DNA of 64,000 nt from Deltaproteobacteria bacterium HGW-Deltaproteobacteria-15 (GTDB lineage: Bacteria; Desulfobacterota; DSM-4660; Desulfatiglandales; HGW-15). Positions 34,978 through 44,533 of this stretch are shown piece by piece. How positions within the stretch are numbered: position 1 is the first letter of the stretch; each line of letters starts with the position of its first letter. The notes beneath the pieces are model-generated. The model did no database searches. It was not told where the DNA came from and was given only the letters and a program-made list of their open reading frames with translations. The stretch lies in assembly GCA_002840535.1 (NCBI GenBank), contig PHBH01000009.1, forward strand, positions 1-64,000, in the 5' to 3' direction. Both the position numbers and the translations under genes were made by a program.

Positions 34978-35427
34978 CTATACAGCACGAGCCGGAAGTT
35001 GAAGCCATTTCTTGATGATATCCTTTATGGCTGTTTCGATTTCGATGAAGCTGCAAGGCTTGGTGACATACCCCTCCGCCCCTGCATCGCTGGAGAGCCG
35101 TATGTCTTCCTCCTCACTGGAGGTAGTCCACACGATGAGGGGGATATCTTTGAGATCCGCTTCTTCTTTGATCTGTAAAAGGGCTTCGCGGCCGTTCTTC
35201 CTGGGCATATTTAGATCCAGAAGGATAAGCCCTGGCTTGGGAGGCATGGACGTGGCATATTCACCACGATGGTGCAAATACTCGATCAGTTTCTCCCCAT
35301 CTTCGACAAAATGGAGATACAAGACATCATTGAAGACTTTCAGAGCTTGCTCCAGAAAAATCCGATCATCCGGATCATCTTCGGCTACAAGAATGGTCGG
35401 CTTGAAATGTTGATCAAGTGGATTCAT
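34978..35427 (-). CDS. Response regulator, single receiver domain
   Basis: The 149-residue protein is one CheY-like receiver: acidic pocket VAEDDPDD near residue 15, phosphoacceptor Asp in LILLDLNMP near 73, Thr in IVWTTSSEEE and Lys in GYVTKP. There is no output domain. It resembles Rcp1-type regulators paired with hybrid or PAS kinases. It starts inside the end of the kinase gene, so the two are coupled. Confidence 0.9.
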   Translation of the reverse strand: MNPLDQHFKPTILVAEDDPDDRIFLEQALKVFNDVLYLHFVEDGEKLIEYLHHRGEYATSMPPKPGLILLDLNMPRKNGREALLQIKEEADLKDIPLIVWTTSSEEEDIRLSSDAGAEGYVTKPCSFIEIETAIKDIIKKWLQLPARAV

Positions 35428-36722
35428 TTTGCTTCTCGAGCGGCAGTGTGACGATGAAGGTCGATCCTTTCCCCGGGGTGCTCGTGGCGGTGTCGCTCGA
35501 CGATCTTCCTGCAGATGGACAATCCGATTCCGACCCCCTGATATTCGCTTCTTCCGTGGAGGCGTTGAAAGGGCTGGAAGATCTTATCCAGGTACTTCTC
35601 GTCGAAACCAATCCCATGGTCTTCCACAAAGACACGGCCTGTTCCGTCATTTTCCTCTCCGTGGATTCGAATGACGATCTTGCTCCCTGGACGTTGATAC
35701 TTTATTGCGTTTGAGATGAGATTCTGAAACAACTGCCGCAATTGTGACGGGTCGCCGCTGACCTTCGGCAACGGATCGATTTCAACGCGAGCGCCCAACT
35801 CTCCTATTTGAACTTCAAGATCGCTGGCCGCCTCTCTCACTACTTCATCCAGATCGGTCGGCCTTAACTCCTCTCCCTTGGTTTCCACGCGTGAGTACCT
35901 GAGAAGTGCATCGAGAACCTCCCGCATCCGATCGGCCGCTCCTGTAATTCTCGCGATATAATCCTTCTCCGTTTCTCCCAAGCGATCACCGCCCTTTGCC
36001 TCCAGCATGGACCCAAAGGTCTGAATCTTTCGCAATGGTTCGTGCATGTCGTGAGAGGCGATGAAGGCGAACTCCTGCAGTTCCTTGTTTTTGCGTTCAA
36101 GCTCAGCCGTTCGCTCCCGGACACGCACTTCCAGTTCGTCTTTTGCCTTTCGAAGAGCCGCCTCCTGCTCCTTGCGTCCGGTGATGTCCGCAAGGGTCAG
36201 GCACCAGTGGATCACGCCTTTTTCATCGCGTTTGATCGCCGCCTCCATTTGCACATGGACGAGCCGGCCGTTGTTTCCCACTATCCGCAGCTCACACGGG
36301 CTGACCGCATAGTTCAAGGCAAGCTGTTTCAAACAGTCGAAATAGACTCCCAGATCCTCCGCATAGACGAGGCGTGAAAACAGAGAACCTTTGACAGAAT
36401 CGCCGGAGCCGGTGATCATTCGGACGGCGGCCCGATTGGCCATTTCGATGATTCCCTTCTCGTTTACGGTCACGAAGGCGACCGGCGCGGATTCGTAAAG
36501 ATCGTAGAACTCTTTTCGCGAGGAATCGAGCTCTCTGGATGCACGCCGAAGATCTTCGTTTTGAAGCTCCAGCTCCAAATGCTGCACTTCGAGCTCATGC
36601 GTCAACCGGAGGAGATCCAACTCATCGCCATCGGTCAGTTTCTCACCCGGCTCCCGGATGATCCGCTCCACCTGTTTGCGAAGCGCCTCCAGAGTAGCGC
36701 TGGTTCGGGCTTTCTTCTCCAT
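35424..36722 (-). CDS. PAS-domain sensor histidine kinase with damaged C-terminus
   Basis: The product has an N-terminal coiled segment, a PAS domain (about residues 70-190), a HisKA domain with the phosphoacceptor His in IASHDMHEPLRK (near 239) and an HATPase domain with N-box NLISNAIKYQ, G1 EDHGIGFD and G2 GVGIGLSICRKIVERH. After IVERH the frame becomes RHEHPGERIDL, whereas the expected ending, TSTPGKGSTFIVTLPLEKQ, is present in another frame ending at 35414. About 14 nt are missing near 35487-35495, so the last beta strands are replaced. The kinase may be impaired. Start ATG 36722 follows GAGAGGAG. Confidence 0.85.
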   Translation of the reverse strand: MEKKARTSATLEALRKQVERIIREPGEKLTDGDELDLLRLTHELEVQHLELELQNEDLRRASRELDSSRKEFYDLYESAPVAFVTVNEKGIIEMANRAAVRMITGSGDSVKGSLFSRLVYAEDLGVYFDCLKQLALNYAVSPCELRIVGNNGRLVHVQMEAAIKRDEKGVIHWCLTLADITGRKEQEAALRKAKDELEVRVRERTAELERKNKELQEFAFIASHDMHEPLRKIQTFGSMLEAKGGDRLGETEKDYIARITGAADRMREVLDALLRYSRVETKGEELRPTDLDEVVREAASDLEVQIGELGARVEIDPLPKVSGDPSQLRQLFQNLISNAIKYQRPGSKIVIRIHGEENDGTGRVFVEDHGIGFDEKYLDKIFQPFQRLHGRSEYQGVGIGLSICRKIVERHRHEHPGERIDLHRHTAAREAK

Positions 36723-36729
36723 ACTCCTC

Positions 36730-39700
36730 TCACCCTTTCCCGGCGCCTGCGCTATCCGTCACGTCATCTATGGCGAGCAGAATCCTCGACTCACCCCGCT
36801 CCTCGCGGAAGATCCGGCCGTTCAGCAACATTCGCTTAAATCCGATTTCCGGAAACTGATGCTCGACCAGAAAATCCTGGAAAGTCTTTGCTCTTTCAGC
36901 GGTCTCCTGCAAGAGCTCGCGCAATGCGGGGATATCCCACTGGCGGTTACCCAGATCGAAAAGGACTCTCCCCTCCGTCTCGTCCGGGCTAGTGCCGAAG
37001 GTCTCGTAGAATCGACGGTTGGCTGTAATCACCCGCCGCTCCGGATCGAGCACCAGCAGAGACTCCCGGACGGTATCCACAATGCTCTCGGCAAATCTCC
37101 TGGCGGAGGCGACCTCCCGGGCGGTCAGTTTCTCCACCTCCTCCTGGGCCGACTTCTGGGCGTCGATGTTGACGAAGGTCAGCACCACTCCCTGGATCAT
37201 CTTCTCCCCAGAGCGGTGGACCATGATGCGCATGTGGTAACAATGGTCGTCCTTGGTGCGGACCTCCTGATCGAAGGGTCTCAGCGACTTCAATACCTGG
37301 CGGCTTTTTTCCAAGAGATTCTCTATGTCCAGATTCGTGGAGATGTGCTCGATGGGGCGGCCCAGATCGGTGTCGATCAGGTTGGTCAGTCGGGTCGCCT
37401 CGCTCGTGAAGCGCTGGACGCGTAGGTCGTTGTCTAGAAAGACGATGGCGATCCGGGTGGACTCGAGCACGTCGTTGATGGCCTGGTAAGCCTCGTTGAC
37501 CTCCCCGATTTTTCTGTGAAGCTCGCTGTTGGCGGTGGTGAGCTCCTCGTTCAGCGACTGAAGCTCCTCTCTGGACGATTCCAGCTCCTCGTTCGCGCTC
37601 TGGAGCTCTTCGTTCGAGGAATGTACCTCTTCGTTGACCGATCTGAGCTCCTCGTTAGAAGACTCGAGCTCTTCCAGGGCGCCCTGGTAGTTCTGCCTGA
37701 CACGCATCAGTTCGTGTTCGAGTCTTTCCGACCTCCCCCCGTCTTCCCCGACCGCTTCGTACCGATGCTCCTTGCCCTCCTCTTCGGCCGGAGCGTCCGC
37801 GTCCTCGAAAACCACCATGAGGCAATCCTTCAACGGCGGTTCGGTGAAGCTCTTTACCGTAAGATCGATCGACTGGAATCCGCCATTGGTCTTGACCCGC
37901 AGCCCCTTTTCCCGGATCTCCCGGTTCTGTTCCCCGGCCTGGCGAAGGGCGGACATAAGGGCAACGCGCAAACCCTCCCGTGCCATGTCCGTGACGCGCA
38001 TGTTGGGTCTTCCCGGGGCCGGTTCCAGGTATTTGCCGGTACGCCCGTGGAAATGAATGATCTCGTAATTCTGGTTTACGATCACGGAGGCGGGCGTGTA
38101 CTCCTTCATGAGCACCTTCTCTGCAGCTTCGGCCACGTTGAGGTGTCCCTTGCCCTCCATTTCGAGTCCGTACCTTTCGGCGAGCGGTTTGAGCGCCGTT
38201 GGGCCGGTCGGGAATTGCACCTGCGGGCGCGTGACGCTGTCCCTCTTCCGATAGATGCTATGTTGCTTGCTCAGAGGATCGAAGAGATCGGGAAAGCGGC
38301 TGACGCTCTCCGATTTGCCCAGGAAAAGGACCCCATCGCGCTGAAGCGTGTAGTGGAAAAGGGGCAGGAGCCTGGCGTGCGCCTCGGGCTTCAGATAAAT
38401 GAGAAGATTCCGGCAGACCAGGAGATCGAGGTTGGAAAAGGGCGGATCTCTCAGGACATTTTGCTCCGCAAAAACCACCATTTCGCGGATCTCCCGTTTG
38501 ATCCGGTATTGAGCGCCCTCTTTTGCAAAGAAGCGCCTGATCCGCTCTGGATCGACATCGGCCACCATGCTTTGCGCATAGACCCCCACGCGAGCCTTCT
38601 CGATGGCCTGGGGGTCGATGTCGGTTCCGAAGATCTGCACCTCCGATGCGGTGTTTGTCTCTTCCAGACATTCCTTTACCAGGATGGCCACCGAGAATGC
38701 CTCTTCTCCGGTGGAGCAGCCGGGGGTCCACACCCGGAAGGGTTGGCCCTCAATCTTTCGGGAAATCAGATCCTGGAGAACTTTTTCCTTCAGAAAAGAA
38801 AACGCTTCCGGGTCGCGGAAAAAACTGGTGACCCCGATCAGCAGTTCTTGGAACAGGGTACGGATCTCTTCGGGGTTGCGGTGCAGGAATTCACGGTACT
38901 CCGATGCGCTTTGGCTCCGGGTTACAACCATGCGCCGCTCGATGCGCCGGGTGAGCGTATTATCCTTGTACAGGGAAAAATCGTGGCGGGTGCGGCTGGC
39001 AAGAAACGACAGGATGGGGTACAGCGGGTCGGGTTCCTTCTTGTCATGATCTGCGGGACCGAGCCGGAAGACCGGGTGTCTGAAGTACTCCATCAATTGC
39101 CCCGGCATTTCGGAGGGACTGAGCACAAAGTCGACAAGACCGGTATCCACGGCGCTTGCGGGCATTCCCGCGTGCCGGGCCGAGCCCTCGCTCTGCGCGA
39201 TCACGAGCCCCCCTTCTTCCTTAATCAGCCGAACACCCTGGGTTCCGTCCGTTCCGGTGCCGGACAGAATGACGCACCCTGCCGATTCTCCTCTCTCCTT
39301 GGCCAGATGCTTCAGGAAGAGATCCACCGGCATGTGCACCTCGCCCCTGTTCGGCCTGGGCCTGAAACGAAAGACGCCCTGTTCGAGGATCGCGTCACGG
39401 TCGGACGGCGGCAGATAAATGGCGTTCTCCTCGACCTTCATGCCGTCCTGGATGAGCTTTACCGGCGTCCTTGATTTTCTCCTCAGGATTTCCGGAAGCA
39501 GGCTTTCGTGCTCCGGGCTGGTGTGCGTGACCACCACGAAGGCCATTCCGCTTCTATCGGGCAGTGCGGAGAAAAAGGACTCCAGCGCCTCCAGCCCGCC
39601 CGCCGAGGCCCCGATGCCGATGATGGGAAAGGCAGGGGGTGAGGGATTCGGCTCATCGAATGCCGAACGATCCTCCTCCTGCTCTGCCGCTTTCTGCTCT

Positions 39701-39789
39701 GGATGAGTTCCGTCGTCCTGAACGGACGATTGGTCGTCAGGGGAAAACGTGTTTTCAGTTCGATCGGAGTTTTCTTCCTTGTCGGGCAT
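36730..39789 (-). CDS. CheB-CheR-PAS multidomain chemotaxis-type signalling protein
   Basis: This 1019-residue protein begins with an acidic tail, then a CheB methylesterase domain with catalytic Ser (GIGASAGG, near 59), His (VVTHTSPEHES) and Asp (SGTGTDGTQG). A CheR methyltransferase domain follows (VWTPGCSTGEEAFS, FGTDIDPQAIEKA, LLVCRNLLIYL). A coiled coil built on repeated SNEEL/NEEL units spans about 690-760, followed by two PAS domains. No receiver domain precedes CheB. Such fusions work with PAS kinases in non-flagellar signalling. It lies 7 bp upstream of the kinase gene in one operon. Confidence 0.9.
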   Translation of the reverse strand: MPDKEENSDRTENTFSPDDQSSVQDDGTHPEQKAAEQEEDRSAFDEPNPSPPAFPIIGIGASAGGLEALESFFSALPDRSGMAFVVVTHTSPEHESLLPEILRRKSRTPVKLIQDGMKVEENAIYLPPSDRDAILEQGVFRFRPRPNRGEVHMPVDLFLKHLAKERGESAGCVILSGTGTDGTQGVRLIKEEGGLVIAQSEGSARHAGMPASAVDTGLVDFVLSPSEMPGQLMEYFRHPVFRLGPADHDKKEPDPLYPILSFLASRTRHDFSLYKDNTLTRRIERRMVVTRSQSASEYREFLHRNPEEIRTLFQELLIGVTSFFRDPEAFSFLKEKVLQDLISRKIEGQPFRVWTPGCSTGEEAFSVAILVKECLEETNTASEVQIFGTDIDPQAIEKARVGVYAQSMVADVDPERIRRFFAKEGAQYRIKREIREMVVFAEQNVLRDPPFSNLDLLVCRNLLIYLKPEAHARLLPLFHYTLQRDGVLFLGKSESVSRFPDLFDPLSKQHSIYRKRDSVTRPQVQFPTGPTALKPLAERYGLEMEGKGHLNVAEAAEKVLMKEYTPASVIVNQNYEIIHFHGRTGKYLEPAPGRPNMRVTDMAREGLRVALMSALRQAGEQNREIREKGLRVKTNGGFQSIDLTVKSFTEPPLKDCLMVVFEDADAPAEEEGKEHRYEAVGEDGGRSERLEHELMRVRQNYQGALEELESSNEELRSVNEEVHSSNEELQSANEELESSREELQSLNEELTTANSELHRKIGEVNEAYQAINDVLESTRIAIVFLDNDLRVQRFTSEATRLTNLIDTDLGRPIEHISTNLDIENLLEKSRQVLKSLRPFDQEVRTKDDHCYHMRIMVHRSGEKMIQGVVLTFVNIDAQKSAQEEVEKLTAREVASARRFAESIVDTVRESLLVLDPERRVITANRRFYETFGTSPDETEGRVLFDLGNRQWDIPALRELLQETAERAKTFQDFLVEHQFPEIGFKRMLLNGRIFREERGESRILLAIDDVTDSAGAGKG

Positions 39790-40051
39790 GGCAAACTCCC
39801 TGGTATGCGTTCTATCTTACTGCTGGGCGGGCTGATCGCTGGACGGATTGCTGAGCCTGGGTAATTTCTATGAATATTGGCGAAACCCGCGCGTCCTTGT
39901 GGGGGCAACCTGGTTGAACCACAAGGATAACCCATTGGTCAGTCCCATTCAAGAAATCTCTCTAATCCTCTCTGATCCGAGGCTAATCGAGGCAGGATCT
40001 CAGGGGGAAGGATTCACCACCGAGAGCTACGTCACGAAGGGAAAGTATTCG

Positions 40052-40249
40052 TCAGTAACTTGCCACTCTCTTCATCACGAGATCTTTTATGATTTGGGCA
40101 TGACTTGAGGATTCTTCCGCCTTTTTCTCGTAATCGGATGCGCTCCATTCTTTGCCCGTGTCCCTTGCCTGGCCCGCCATCTTTCGGAGGAGTCTTGCCC
40201 GTTCTTCAAACTGACGGATGGATTCCCACTTGACTAAGAAACATCGTCC
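40052..40249 (-). pseudogene. C-terminal remnant of a CheB-type protein
   Basis: A minus-strand open stretch ending at TGA 40052-40054 encodes KWESIRQFEERARLLRKMAG, continuing with QARDTGKEWSASDYEKKAEE, which resembles the helical tail of CheB-like chemotaxis proteins (two helices rich in Arg/Glu). A stop lies just upstream and no CheB body is present. It lies upstream of the intact CheB-CheR gene on the same strand, so it may be what is left of a larger cassette. The rest of the 784-bp gap 39790-40573 holds the repeat at 40374 and the hairpin at 40504. Confidence 0.5.
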
Positions 40250-40373
40250 TTATCGCCCCAACGTCCAAGAAGGGGAAACCGTGCTGGTTTTTGAAACCTT
40301 GGACGTCGATTTCCTTGATTGCCGCTCCGCAATTCTATTCCGGTACTTCATCCGGAAAACACACCTAGTTTCC

Positions 40374-40472
40374 TAAGGGTTGAGCCCAGATCGCCCACCG
40401 TGGTGCGTCTGGCGTTGTCTGGCGAGGTATCTGGCTTGGCCTGGGCGCTCGTAGCCCGCCGCGCTGATCAGT
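40374..40472 (+). repeat. Diverged direct repeat, right copy (flanks signalling cassette)
   Basis: Partner of 34691-34785, with CTGGC-like pentamers at 40409, 40419, 40431 and 40441. It lies about 100 bp upstream of the DUF6094 operon, so it may be a regulatory region of that operon that was duplicated when the cassette arrived. Confidence 0.62.
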
Positions 40473-40503
40473 CAATTTCATAACCAACCTCAAAACCCAA
40501 GCA

Positions 40504-40550
40504 GGGGATTTCCGGCACTTCTTTTTGTAGCCGCCGGGGGTCCCCTTTTT
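40504..40550 (+). terminator. Terminator-like hairpin 23 nt before DUF6094 gene
   Basis: GGGGATTTCCGGC (40504-40516) pairs with GCCGGGGGTCCCC (40533-40545, three wobble pairs), followed by TTTTT. ATG 40574 follows. Confidence 0.65.
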
Positions 40551-40573
40551 GTTCCCCAAGAAAGGAGGACCAC

Positions 40574-41608
40574 ATGAGATTAGCAGCACAAGCAAAGATG
40601 GGGTACTACCCCACACCGGACAGTGTCACCCCCATCATCGCAAGACACTTTAAACGCCAGCGTGAGGGACTGATCAGGATTCTCGATCCATGCGCCGGGG
40701 AGGGCACCGCAGTCAAGATCATCGGGGAACACCTTGCAGCCGAAAAATTCGGTGTCGAGCTGGATCAGGAAAGGGGGGCGAGAGCAAAAGAGATCCTCAC
40801 CAGGTGCCTGGTTACCGATTACAGGAACACCAGGATCAGTCACGGCTCTTTCTCTCTTCTCTGGCTCAACCCGCCTTACGATTGGGAAGCCAGGGACAGT
40901 GATCTGGAGACCTCCGAGCGCTACGAAAAGTCATTTCTCCGGGACTGCATCCCATACCTCTGCTCAAATGGGATACTCGTCTACCTGATCCCGCAGAAGA
41001 GGCTCGACAGTCGGATCGCGAAGATCCTCTCCTACCGTTTCCATGAAATCAGCGTCTTCCGGTTTCCCGAGGAGGAGTACAGGGCCTTCAAGCAGATCGT
41101 CCTTTTCGGAGTTCACAAAAGCAAGCCGGACATCGACGAGAGCGTCGAGGAGTATCTTCGAAAGTGCGGGGAGATGAAAGCGGTCGTCCCGTACCTCCCG
41201 GAAAACCCAGCCCACATCTATGAAGTGCCCCTCTCAACGGTTAGGAAGGGGTTTGTCTTCCGGAGCAAGGACATCGATCCGGAGGAACTGGCCGGGGAGA
41301 TCCTGGAGTATGGGCTCTTTCCCCAGATCAAAGAGATGACGACTCCCCTCCGTATGGTCGAGAAGATCCGGCCGATCATGCCGCTCAGGCACGGCCATCT
41401 CGCTCAGATCCTGGCATGCGGGCTCATGAACGGCGTTGTCTGGGATCGGGAAAGGAGGAATCCGCTCATTGTCAAAGGGGTCACCAAGAAAATCGTGAAG
41501 CACTCCGTCGAAATCGAAGGTGACATGGAGAAGCACATCGAGAGGGACGAGATCAAGATTTTGATCCGCGCCTTCGATAGAAATGGCGAACTGTTGACCA
41601 TTGAATGA
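40574..41608 (+). CDS. DUF6094-type DNA methyltransferase-like protein
   Basis: ATG 40574 has AAGAAAGGAGGACCAC upstream. The 344-residue protein has an AdoMet motif RILDPCAGEGTA near residue 37 and LNPPYDWEARD near 97, the NPPY catalytic motif of N6-adenine/N4-cytosine methyltransferases. Overall it resembles the DUF6094 proteins of phages and conjugative elements. It heads an operon with 41632 and the SNF2-like helicase at 42224. Whether it modifies DNA is unproven. Confidence 0.82.
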   Translation: MRLAAQAKMGYYPTPDSVTPIIARHFKRQREGLIRILDPCAGEGTAVKIIGEHLAAEKFGVELDQERGARAKEILTRCLVTDYRNTRISHGSFSLLWLNPPYDWEARDSDLETSERYEKSFLRDCIPYLCSNGILVYLIPQKRLDSRIAKILSYRFHEISVFRFPEEEYRAFKQIVLFGVHKSKPDIDESVEEYLRKCGEMKAVVPYLPENPAHIYEVPLSTVRKGFVFRSKDIDPEELAGEILEYGLFPQIKEMTTPLRMVEKIRPIMPLRHGHLAQILACGLMNGVVWDRERRNPLIVKGVTKKIVKHSVEIEGDMEKHIERDEIKILIRAFDRNGELLTIE

Positions 41609-41631
41609 ACCCTGAAGGAGGTGAAAAGACG

Positions 41632-42246
41632 ATGAAACTCTACCCTGCACACGCAATGGGCATCCGCGCCTATTGCTCTGATCTGATCGTCGATCCCGAG
41701 GATCTTGAGACGGTCTATTTCATATCTCTGGCCGGATACCAGGCCGCGGTAAAAGGGATCGTCGCCAATTTCCTTGAGCACTACGGAATCAGTGTCGAGA
41801 TCGACGGGCGCCAGCACCTGGTTACGAGAGCGAGCCTCGGCTACAAGACTCTGGTAAAGAAGTTGCCTTCCGGCCTGGTCCAAGAGGTTCTCTTCCAGAA
41901 GATCGCCTTGCCAAAGCACGACGAGGAAAGCAAGGACACCTTCTTTGTCGTGACGGACAGGAGGGAAGACCTGCTGACCCTCTTCTTCCGCCACCTCGAC
42001 GAGAAGACGGACATCCCGCTTCACCCGTCATGGGACAGGTGGCTGTGGGAGACCTTTGAGAACGAGGAAGGATGGATGCTCGAAGGCAAAACCCTTCTCG
42101 GGTCCTATCACGGCTACCTCTTTGAGTTCAGCCAGACAAGACTCCACGACCTGATATCTGATGCAATCAAAACACGCGTGCCCGAAGTAGTCGGGTGCAT
42201 GGAATGGAAAGGAGAAAAGGACAATGGAAAATTCGATATCGCTTAA
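41632..42246 (+). CDS. Hypothetical protein (204 aa) between methyltransferase and helicase
   Basis: ATG 41632 is chosen for AAGGAGGTGAAAAGACG upstream. The product (MKLYPAHAMGIRAYCSDLIV) is unrecognised, soluble and strand-rich, with many aromatics near the C-terminus. Its 3' end overlaps the helicase start by 23 nt, so the two are translationally linked and probably work together. Confidence 0.68.
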   Translation: MKLYPAHAMGIRAYCSDLIVDPEDLETVYFISLAGYQAAVKGIVANFLEHYGISVEIDGRQHLVTRASLGYKTLVKKLPSGLVQEVLFQKIALPKHDEESKDTFFVVTDRREDLLTLFFRHLDEKTDIPLHPSWDRWLWETFENEEGWMLEGKTLLGSYHGYLFEFSQTRLHDLISDAIKTRVPEVVGCMEWKGEKDNGKFDIA

Positions 42247-44533
42247 GGAGTTCCTGGACGAGTACGGCGAGAGCATGGCCCGGAAGGTCACCGAAGAACT
42301 GACGGTGGTTCACGACCCCGCCACTGAAAGGGAGCAAGGGATCGAGAGGATTATCGGGTCCATGGCGAAGAAGCCCTTCCCCTCACAGGGAGAGATCGTC
42401 AAGGCGTGCTACAAGTCGCTCATGGCTGGCAACAAGGCAGTTTACATGGTGGCAGAGATGGGAACGGGTAAGACGCTCATGGCAATTGCCGTCGCGGAAC
42501 TACTCAACAAGCTTAAGGGGACGAGAGCGCTTGTGGTTTGTCCTCCGCACCTGGTACCCAAGTGGATTCAGGAGGTGAAGGACGGTCTCCCCGGGGCAAA
42601 GGCATACAACCTGAATGGGAGAGACATTCTGAAACAGCTGCAAGCGCTGAGAGATCGGCCCAAACCTTCGTGCCTTGAATTCTATGTCATCGGCCGAGAG
42701 AGGGCGAAGACAGGTTTCTTGTGGAGACCGGCAGTCGTGACAAGAGGTGGGATGCACTTCTGCCCGAGGTGTGGCAAGGAAATGCTGGACAAGGACGGAA
42801 TTCCAGTTCCAATTTTCGAGAGGACCACACAGGGCAGGTTCAAGAGGAAGTACTCCTGCACGAACAGAGTCGGGAAGTGGGTCTACAATCCAGACACAGA
42901 CGAGCACTCTTGGATTGAGGTCGAATGCGGGGAACAACTCTGGCAGCCTGACACGAGCCGGAAGAACTACCGCAAAGTAATGCCAGCCAAGTTCATCAAA
43001 TCCAAGATGAAGGGCTTCTACGATTTGCTGGTCTGTGACGAGACGCATCAGTACAAGAACCAATCGGGGCAGGGGTATGCCTTCGGCGCTCTGGCATCTG
43101 CCTGCAGGCACATCCTTTGCCTCACTGGGACCCTTGTCGGCGGCTATTCGTCGGATGTCTATCATCTCCTCTTCAGAACCCATCCGGCCCTCATGCTGGA
43201 AGACAACAACACCTGGGGAAATCCGAAGGGGTTCATCGAGCGCTATGGCGTGCTTGAGAGGATCACCACGGTTAAAGAAGAGGACGGCCTGACCACCAAA
43301 GCGAAGAGGAGAACTATCGTCAAGGAAAAGCCCGGCATTAGCCCTCTCCTCTTGGGCAGGATGCTTCTTTCGAACTCGGTCTTCATGCGGCTCTCCGACT
43401 GCATGGAACACCTTCAACCCTATGAAGAGGATGTGGTCGAGCTCGGCATGTCCCCTCAGATGGGGGAACTCTACCGGGAGTTCGAGGACACGATGAAACA
43501 GGCGCTCCGGGAGGCGCTTGCCAGAGGGGATAACTCCCTCCTGGGTGGATATCTCCATGCGCTCCTTTCCTATCCCGAACGGATCTACAAAGGGGTGACT
43601 GTCATTCATCCCCACACAAAGGAGATTGTGGCCGTGGGTCCGCCACTTCAGGGGGCCATGCCAAAGGAACGGGAGCTGATCTCAATCATCAAGAGCGAGC
43701 TGGCTCAAAAGAGAAAGGTGCTGGTCTATATCCAGAACTCCGATACCACTGACATTAGCCCGAGGCTCGTAGAGATGATGGAAAAGGAGAACATGCGGGT
43801 TAAGGTGCTCAAGAGCGGGGACACGGAAGGAAGAGCCGCGATCATCGAGAGGTGGGTCGAGAGCGGTCTGGATGTGCTGATCACCAACCCCAAGAAGGTG
43901 GAAGTCGGAATGGATCTCCTGGATTTTCCATCGATCGTCTTCTACCAGATCCCCATGAGCACCTACACGCTCAGGCAGGCATCAAGGCGGTCCTGGAGAA
44001 TACCGCAGAAGAAGCCGGTCAGGGTTTACTTTCTCACTTACTCCGGAACCATGCAGACGAGGCTCATGCAGCTTATGGCGGACAAACTGACATGCAGTCT
44101 GGCTATAGAGGGAGAACTCTCGGACAAGGGCCTCGCTGCTCTGTCAGAGTCCTCGGATTCCTTGGCCAAGGAACTTACCAGGATGCTCTTGGAAAAGGCA
44201 GATCAGGGAGGCGAAACGTCCTTAAAGGATATCTGGGCTGCCTATCGCAAAAGGGAAGTCCAGGTGGAGCTGACGATCCAAAGCGATCTCTCTGAACAGG
44301 CCCCGGAGGCCGTCACGATCTCCAAAGGCGAACACCAGTCGCCATCGGCAGATATAAAGAGGGCCAGCACAGAGGTGGACAGGATCGGTGACCGTGTCGT
44401 GAAGGTCCAGTTCATCGAGTACACCGGGAAGCGGAAGAAGAAGGTCACCCATATCGAGGTAAGGGAGGCCGAACTGGAAGAGATGCTCAGTACGGGCGGA
44501 AAGACAGGAGTGGCTCAGTTTTCTCTTTTCTGA
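42224..44533 (+). CDS. SNF2/DEAD-family helicase with zinc insertion
   Basis: This is a 769-residue superfamily 2 helicase-like protein. Walker A is EMGTGKTLMAIAVAELLNK (near 84), Ia region VVCPPHLVPKWIQEV, DETH box VCDETHQYKN (near 272), motif III CLTGTLVGGYSSD and C-terminal QASRRSWRIPQKK (motif VI, near 585). A zinc-type insertion between motifs I and II has CPRCGKEM and YSC...C residues. With the DUF6094 gene it forms a module found on mobile elements; the role may be in replication, transfer or defence. No nuclease domain is visible. Confidence 0.82.
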   Translation: MENSISLKEFLDEYGESMARKVTEELTVVHDPATEREQGIERIIGSMAKKPFPSQGEIVKACYKSLMAGNKAVYMVAEMGTGKTLMAIAVAELLNKLKGTRALVVCPPHLVPKWIQEVKDGLPGAKAYNLNGRDILKQLQALRDRPKPSCLEFYVIGRERAKTGFLWRPAVVTRGGMHFCPRCGKEMLDKDGIPVPIFERTTQGRFKRKYSCTNRVGKWVYNPDTDEHSWIEVECGEQLWQPDTSRKNYRKVMPAKFIKSKMKGFYDLLVCDETHQYKNQSGQGYAFGALASACRHILCLTGTLVGGYSSDVYHLLFRTHPALMLEDNNTWGNPKGFIERYGVLERITTVKEEDGLTTKAKRRTIVKEKPGISPLLLGRMLLSNSVFMRLSDCMEHLQPYEEDVVELGMSPQMGELYREFEDTMKQALREALARGDNSLLGGYLHALLSYPERIYKGVTVIHPHTKEIVAVGPPLQGAMPKERELISIIKSELAQKRKVLVYIQNSDTTDISPRLVEMMEKENMRVKVLKSGDTEGRAAIIERWVESGLDVLITNPKKVEVGMDLLDFPSIVFYQIPMSTYTLRQASRRSWRIPQKKPVRVYFLTYSGTMQTRLMQLMADKLTCSLAIEGELSDKGLAALSESSDSLAKELTRMLLEKADQGGETSLKDIWAAYRKREVQVELTIQSDLSEQAPEAVTISKGEHQSPSADIKRASTEVDRIGDRVVKVQFIEYTGKRKKKVTHIEVREAELEEMLSTGGKTGVAQFSLF

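Noticed and set aside
37516-39474. A 652-codon open frame on the plus strand
   Set aside because: It lies antisense to the CheB-CheR gene, whose domains are intact, and its translation is low in structure and resembles nothing known.
39848-40108. An 86-codon frame between the CheB-CheR gene and the right repeat
   Set aside because: No ribosome site, no family, and it overlaps the CheB remnant on the other strand.
42500-43615. A 371-codon minus-strand frame
   Set aside because: Antisense shadow of the SNF2-like helicase; no ribosome site and no motifs.
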